Source of the DNA: an uncultured Collinsella sp. | GTDB taxonomy: Bacteria > Actinomycetota > Coriobacteriia > Coriobacteriales > Coriobacteriaceae | NCBI GenBank assembly: GCA_902496335.1 | Contig: CABVAO010000068.1 | Location: forward strand, 1 to 7,499 | Length of the DNA: 7,499 nucleotides | Direction: 5' to 3' | In this document: positions 5,150 through 7,499 of the stretch, piece after piece | How the letters are laid out: each line of letters begins with the position of its first letter | Numbering within the stretch: the first letter of the stretch is position 1 | The notes under the pieces: generated by a model | What the model saw: the letters and a program-made list of their open reading frames with translations, nothing else | Told to the model about the DNA's origin: nothing | Database searches by the model: none | Position numbers and translations under genes: made by a program

Positions 5150-6169
5150 CTACTCGACCGTTACAGTGATGTTCTCCCGATGCGTACGGATAACATCCCA
5201 GCTAAAGTGCTCGACCAGCTGCTCGGCAGAGCGCGGTGTGGCGTCCGGCGCGATGCCCGTTTGCCCGGCGAGCCATCCCAGCAGCGTCTCGGGCGTGCCA
5301 AAGCGTGCGCGTAGTTCGCCCAGGTCCAAATCGCGGTCTCGCTTGGAAAGGCGGCGGCCATCCGGCGACATGAGCAGCGGAATGTGTGCGTAGTGCGGCG
5401 TTGGAAGTCCCAGCAGATGCTGCAGGTAGATTTGGCGCGGCGTGGAGCCCAGCAGGTCGCATCCGCGCACGACCTCGGTGACGCCCATGGCGGCGTCATC
5501 GACCACCACGGCTAGCTGATAGGCAAACACGCCGTCGCTGCGGCGCACCAAAAAGTCGCCGCATTCGGTGGCGAGCGCCTCGCATTGGGCACCATACGTG
5601 CGATCCACAAATTCGATCACGTCGTCCGCGAGGTCGTCGACGGCGGGCACGCGCAGGCGCGTGGCCGGAGCGCGCAGGATGCTGCGGCGGGCAACCTCTT
5701 CGGCAGAAAGGCCTCGGCAGGCGCCGCGATAGATGGGCGTGCCGTCGCTGGCGTGCGGTGCGCTCGCGGCGTGGAGCTCGGCGCGCGTGCAAAAGCAGGG
5801 ATAGGTGAGGCCGGCGTCTTGCAGCTGGTGCAGGGCGTCCTCGTACAAGTCCAGGCGATCGTGTTGGTAGTAGGGGCCTTCGTCCCACTCAAGCCCCAGC
5901 CAGGCCAGGTCGTCAATCAGTTGAGCGGCAAGTTCCGGACGCTTGCAGCGATCGTCCAGGTCCTCGATGCGCAGTACGATGCGGCCGCCCTGGCTGCGGG
6001 CCGAAAGCCACGCGCACAGGCAACTGAACACGTTGCCCAAGTGCATGCGGCCCGAGGGCGACGGGGCGAAGCGGCCCACGACGGGCGCGAGGGCGGGGGC
6101 GAGCTTGCTGTTGGGCGCCGTCGACGTGGCCACGGCGTGTGTTGCTATGTTGCATGCGTTGATATCCAT
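5150..6169 (-). CDS. gluQRS: glutamyl-Q tRNA(Asp) synthetase
   Basis: A 339-residue paralogue of the catalytic half of glutamyl-tRNA synthetase. It activates glutamate without tRNA and attaches it to queuosine at the wobble base of tRNA(Asp). Visible are the class I opening GRFAPSPSGRMHLGN (32-46, the HIGH-type motif), RIEDLDDRCKRPE (67-79), the zinc site C125-x-C127...Y147-x3-C151 typical of GluQRS, and the KMSKS-type LSKRD (274-278). The anticodon-binding half of true GluRS is absent, and the length fits GluQRS (about 290-340). The ATG at 6169 has no Shine-Dalgarno, but TATACT lies 7 nt upstream, suggesting a leaderless message. A 31-residue Ala/Pro-rich extension precedes GRFAPSP, longer than the usual 5-10 residues. 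A GTG at 6253 would lengthen it further and is not preferred. The gene is alone on its strand here. Confidence 0.93.
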   Translation of the reverse strand: MDINACNIATHAVATSTAPNSKLAPALAPVVGRFAPSPSGRMHLGNVFSCLCAWLSARSQGGRIVLRIEDLDDRCKRPELAAQLIDDLAWLGLEWDEGPYYQHDRLDLYEDALHQLQDAGLTYPCFCTRAELHAASAPHASDGTPIYRGACRGLSAEEVARRSILRAPATRLRVPAVDDLADDVIEFVDRTYGAQCEALATECGDFLVRRSDGVFAYQLAVVVDDAAMGVTEVVRGCDLLGSTPRQIYLQHLLGLPTPHYAHIPLLMSPDGRRLSKRDRDLDLGELRARFGTPETLLGWLAGQTGIAPDATPRSAEQLVEHFSWDVIRTHRENITVTVE

Positions 6170-6176
6170 GCGGACG

Positions 6177-6182
6177 AGTATA
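6177..6182 (-). promoter_or_regulatory. gluQRS: -10 box (TATACT) immediately upstream of gluQRS
   Basis: On the minus strand TATACT (5 of 6 consensus) ends 7 nt before the ATG, so transcription would start at or one base before the start codon. There is no Shine-Dalgarno between them. No good -35 is seen 16-18 nt further up, where the DNA is C-rich. The position is the main evidence for leaderless transcription. Confidence 0.45.
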
Positions 6183-6310
6183 GCGCGGGTGAGGTGGGGG
6201 GCGTCGTCGATGCTCGCGAGTTGCCGAGGCTGCGTGTTGTGTGCGGCGGGCACCGATTCAACACCTCGATTACCGCCCCAAGCTCAGCCCCTTCAACCCC
6301 TCAAACGACA

Positions 6311-6346
6311 GAAACCCCGGCAGCTCTTCGCAACTGCCGGGGTTTC
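6311..6346. terminator. strong terminator-like hairpin without an obvious gene to terminate
   Basis: GAAACCCCGGCAG (6311-6323) pairs perfectly over 13 bp with CTGCCGGGGTTTC (6334-6346) around a 10-nt loop. The outer A/T pairs give the look of a bidirectional intrinsic terminator, but neither side has a clean T-tract. Both flanking genes transcribe away from it, so its function is unclear. Confidence 0.55.
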
Positions 6347-6354
6347 CGCGGAAA
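6343..6354. repeat. 12-bp perfect palindrome TTTCCGCGGAAA
   Basis: A perfect dyad that shares its first four bases with the right arm of the preceding hairpin. It could be a binding site for a dimeric protein, or form an alternative small hairpin that competes with the larger one. Confidence 0.4.
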
Positions 6355-6380
6355 AGGGGGACATGATCCTCAAGCGAACG

Positions 6381-6425
6381 GCAAAGGGGCAAACCGTTTT
6401 CGCTCAACTGCTTTATGCCCCTTGC
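6381..6425. repeat. imperfect stem-loop
   Basis: GCAAAGGGGCA (6381-6391) pairs with TGCCCCTTGC (6416-6425) as 10 pairs with one bulged base, around a 24-nt loop. Further complementarity outside (GCGA at 6374-6377 against CGC) could extend the stem past a small internal loop. Its function is unknown; it may belong to the same repeat element as its neighbours. Confidence 0.4.
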
Positions 6426-6519
6426 TCGCGGACTCAATCAGTGCGCGTGCGGCAACACAAAGCCGCTACACCTGTGACGGAGCTATGAAGTGGTATCTAT
6501 TGCCGGAGCGGGCTATGCC

Positions 6520-6569
6520 AAGGAGTGTCCCAGATTGCCGGCAGATAAGGAACGTCCCCAGGTGCCGGC
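6520..6569. repeat. two-copy imperfect direct repeat, 27-nt period
   Basis: Copy 1 (6520-6542) reads AAGGAGTGTCCC then AGATTGCCGGC. Copy 2 (6547-6569) reads AAGGAACGTCCCC then AGGTGCCGGC. About 19 of 23 positions agree with one single-base shift. Each ends in the palindromic GCCGGC, and a further TGCCGG at 6501-6506 may be a degenerate third copy. It resembles an interspersed REP-like intergenic repeat; this is inference. Confidence 0.55.
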
Positions 6570-6638
6570 CGCGGGCGTGACTTTCGTCCCGTTTGATACT
6601 CCGCTGGCCTAGATGTTCGTCATGTGCGCCCGTAAACG

Positions 6639-6647
6639 TGGGACAAT
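6639..6647 (+). promoter_or_regulatory. candidate extended -10 for the DUF2207 gene
   Basis: TG-G-GACAAT matches an extended -10 (TGn plus 4 of 6 of TATAAT), which would explain the lack of a clear -35 upstream. Transcription would start near 6654, leaving a leader of about 28 nt that contains the AAAGGA ribosome-binding site. Confidence 0.35.
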
Positions 6648-6681
6648 GGCGTTGCTGGTATCACAGACAAAGGATGTGCCT

Positions 6682-7499
6682 ATGAACGCCCCCGTTGCCA
6701 AAACCTGTCGGCAGCGCCGCCTGTTTGCGCGATTCGCTTCCGTCTGCGCGCTCGTTGCGCTTGCGTTGTTGCTGCTGCCTGCCGCCGCGCACGCCGACGG
6801 CTACTCCATGACCCAAACCTACATCAGTGCCACGGTCGAGGCCGATGGATCGCTGACCGTTGTCGAGGGACGCCAGTTTGATTTCGACGACGACATCAAC
6901 GGCGTGTTTTGGGAGATCAATACGGGCACCAACCAGCAGGGCGGCACGGCGGACGTTGACGTGCTGAGTGTCGAGGAAGAGGACACCGCGTTTAACAAAG
7001 TCGATAGCGCGAACAAGGGCGATTCTGGCGTCTACACGGTCGAGCAGGCCGGTGACGGCGTAAGGATTAAGGTGTTCAGCCCCCACGAGAGCGGCGACAG
7101 CGCGATCTATTACGTGAGCTACACCATGACCGGTGCGGTTATGAACTGGGCCGATACCGCCGAGCTCTACTGGAAGTTCGTGGGCGACGGCTGGTCTGCG
7201 GATTCCGACGATGTCGAGATGGAAGTGCGCTTCGCAAATGCCGCTGCCGGGACGGCGGCCGTCAAAGGCGATAACTTCCGCGCATGGGGCCACGGTCCGC
7301 TGGCGGGCGACGTGTCGCTCGATGAGGACGAGCCCATGGTCACCTATACCATTCCCTGCGTGCATCAGGGCGAATTCGCCGAGGCACGCATCGCCTTCCC
7401 CAGCGACTGGGTGCCGCAGCTTGCCGCCTCGGGCGAAGAGCGCATGTCAACGATCCTGAGCGAAGAGAAGGAATGGGCCGACGAAGCTAACGCCCGCCG
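6682..7499 (+). CDS. DUF2207 domain protein, secreted/membrane (N-terminal part)
   Basis: An ATG at 6682 opens 272 codons with no stop before the window edge, so the C-terminus is missing. AAAGGA at 6669-6674, 7 nt upstream, supports the start. Residues 1-38 form a signal peptide: a basic head (KTCRQRRLFARF), a hydrophobic core (about 19-36) and an AHA cleavage site before D39. The mature part begins YSMTQTYISATVEADGSLTV, the typical DUF2207 opening of alternating beta-strands. Further on it has FDFDDDINGVFWEIN, IYYVSYTMTGAVMNWADTAELYWKFVG (residues about 145-175) and IAFPSDWVP. Full-length family members are about 550-650 residues, with transmembrane helices after this extracellular domain and often a Gly-rich tail, so less than half is seen here. 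Function is unknown; location at the cell surface is the firmest inference. The opposite-strand open frame over the same bases is a shadow. Confidence 0.88.
   Translation, partial: MNAPVAKTCRQRRLFARFASVCALVALALLLLPAAAHADGYSMTQTYISATVEADGSLTVVEGRQFDFDDDINGVFWEINTGTNQQGGTADVDVLSVEEEDTAFNKVDSANKGDSGVYTVEQAGDGVRIKVFSPHESGDSAIYYVSYTMTGAVMNWADTAELYWKFVGDGWSADSDDVEMEVRFANAAAGTAAVKGDNFRAWGHGPLAGDVSLDEDEPMVTYTIPCVHQGEFAEARIAFPSDWVPQLAASGEERMSTILSEEKEWADEANAR

Larger units (their letters stand above)
6183..6638. other. gene-free stretch between divergent genes
   Basis: No convincing gene lies between gluQRS (leaving left) and the DUF2207 gene (leaving right). Long open frames running in from the gluQRS antisense strand lack start signals and protein-like composition. 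The stretch holds a 13-bp hairpin, a 12-bp palindrome, an imperfect stem-loop at 6381-6425 and a two-copy repeat at 6520-6569, listed separately. It looks like accumulated intergenic repeat material or the site of a lost gene or small RNA. Confidence 0.5.

Noticed and set aside
5585..6580. 331-residue plus-strand open frame opposite gluQRS running into the intergenic region
   Set aside because: Starts inside the antisense of a gene with intact synthetase motifs and continues through hairpins and repeats; no initiation signal.
6661..7365. 234-residue minus-strand open frame opposite the DUF2207 gene
   Set aside because: The plus strand has a ribosome-binding site, signal peptide and DUF2207 features over the same bases; the minus frame is a codon-bias shadow.

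Overview
The window is GC-rich and dense with short, tightly packed genes. Together with the protein types (a galactitol-type PTS IIB protein, a UBA-like/DUF4342 membrane protein ahead of an OmpR-type two-component system, a DUF2207 secreted/membrane protein), this fits a gut Coriobacteriia genome, most likely Collinsella. That assignment is from remembered family resemblance, not a search. No rRNA, tRNA, CRISPR array, transposase or phage gene is visible. Most of the window looks like ordinary chromosome.

Layout. (1) Bases 1-363: the 5' end of a minus-strand gene for a small membrane-anchored protein faces the next gene across a short intergenic region with a symmetric -10 element and two hairpins sharing one stem sequence. 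(2) Bases 364-1037, plus strand: a lone PTS IIB protein and a VOC-fold protein, 11 nt apart, ended by a strong bidirectional terminator. (3) Bases 1113-3729, minus strand: a three-gene operon in the order DUF4342 protein, response regulator, histidine kinase, with a recognisable promoter and a structured leader; it uses the same terminator from the other side. (4) Bases 3872-4408: a long leader with possible RNA structure and a 79-residue two-helix membrane protein. (5) Bases 4409-6169: a metallophosphoesterase (plus) converging on glutamyl-Q tRNA(Asp) synthetase GluQRS (minus), 15 nt apart. (6) Bases 6170-6681: 512 nt without a gene, between two divergent genes, holding a terminator-like hairpin, palindromes and a 27-nt-period repeat. 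(7) Bases 6682-7499: the start of a DUF2207 protein with a signal peptide, running off the window.

How the genes work together. The DUF4342/regulator/kinase operon reads as one envelope-signalling unit. The IIB/VOC pair probably belongs to sugar or sugar-acid use whose other components lie elsewhere. GluQRS acts in tRNA modification and is unrelated to its neighbours. I found no clearly new multi-gene system. The best leads are the IIB/VOC pair, the DUF4342 two-component operon, the probably leaderless gluQRS, and the orphan hairpin and repeats at 6311-6569.
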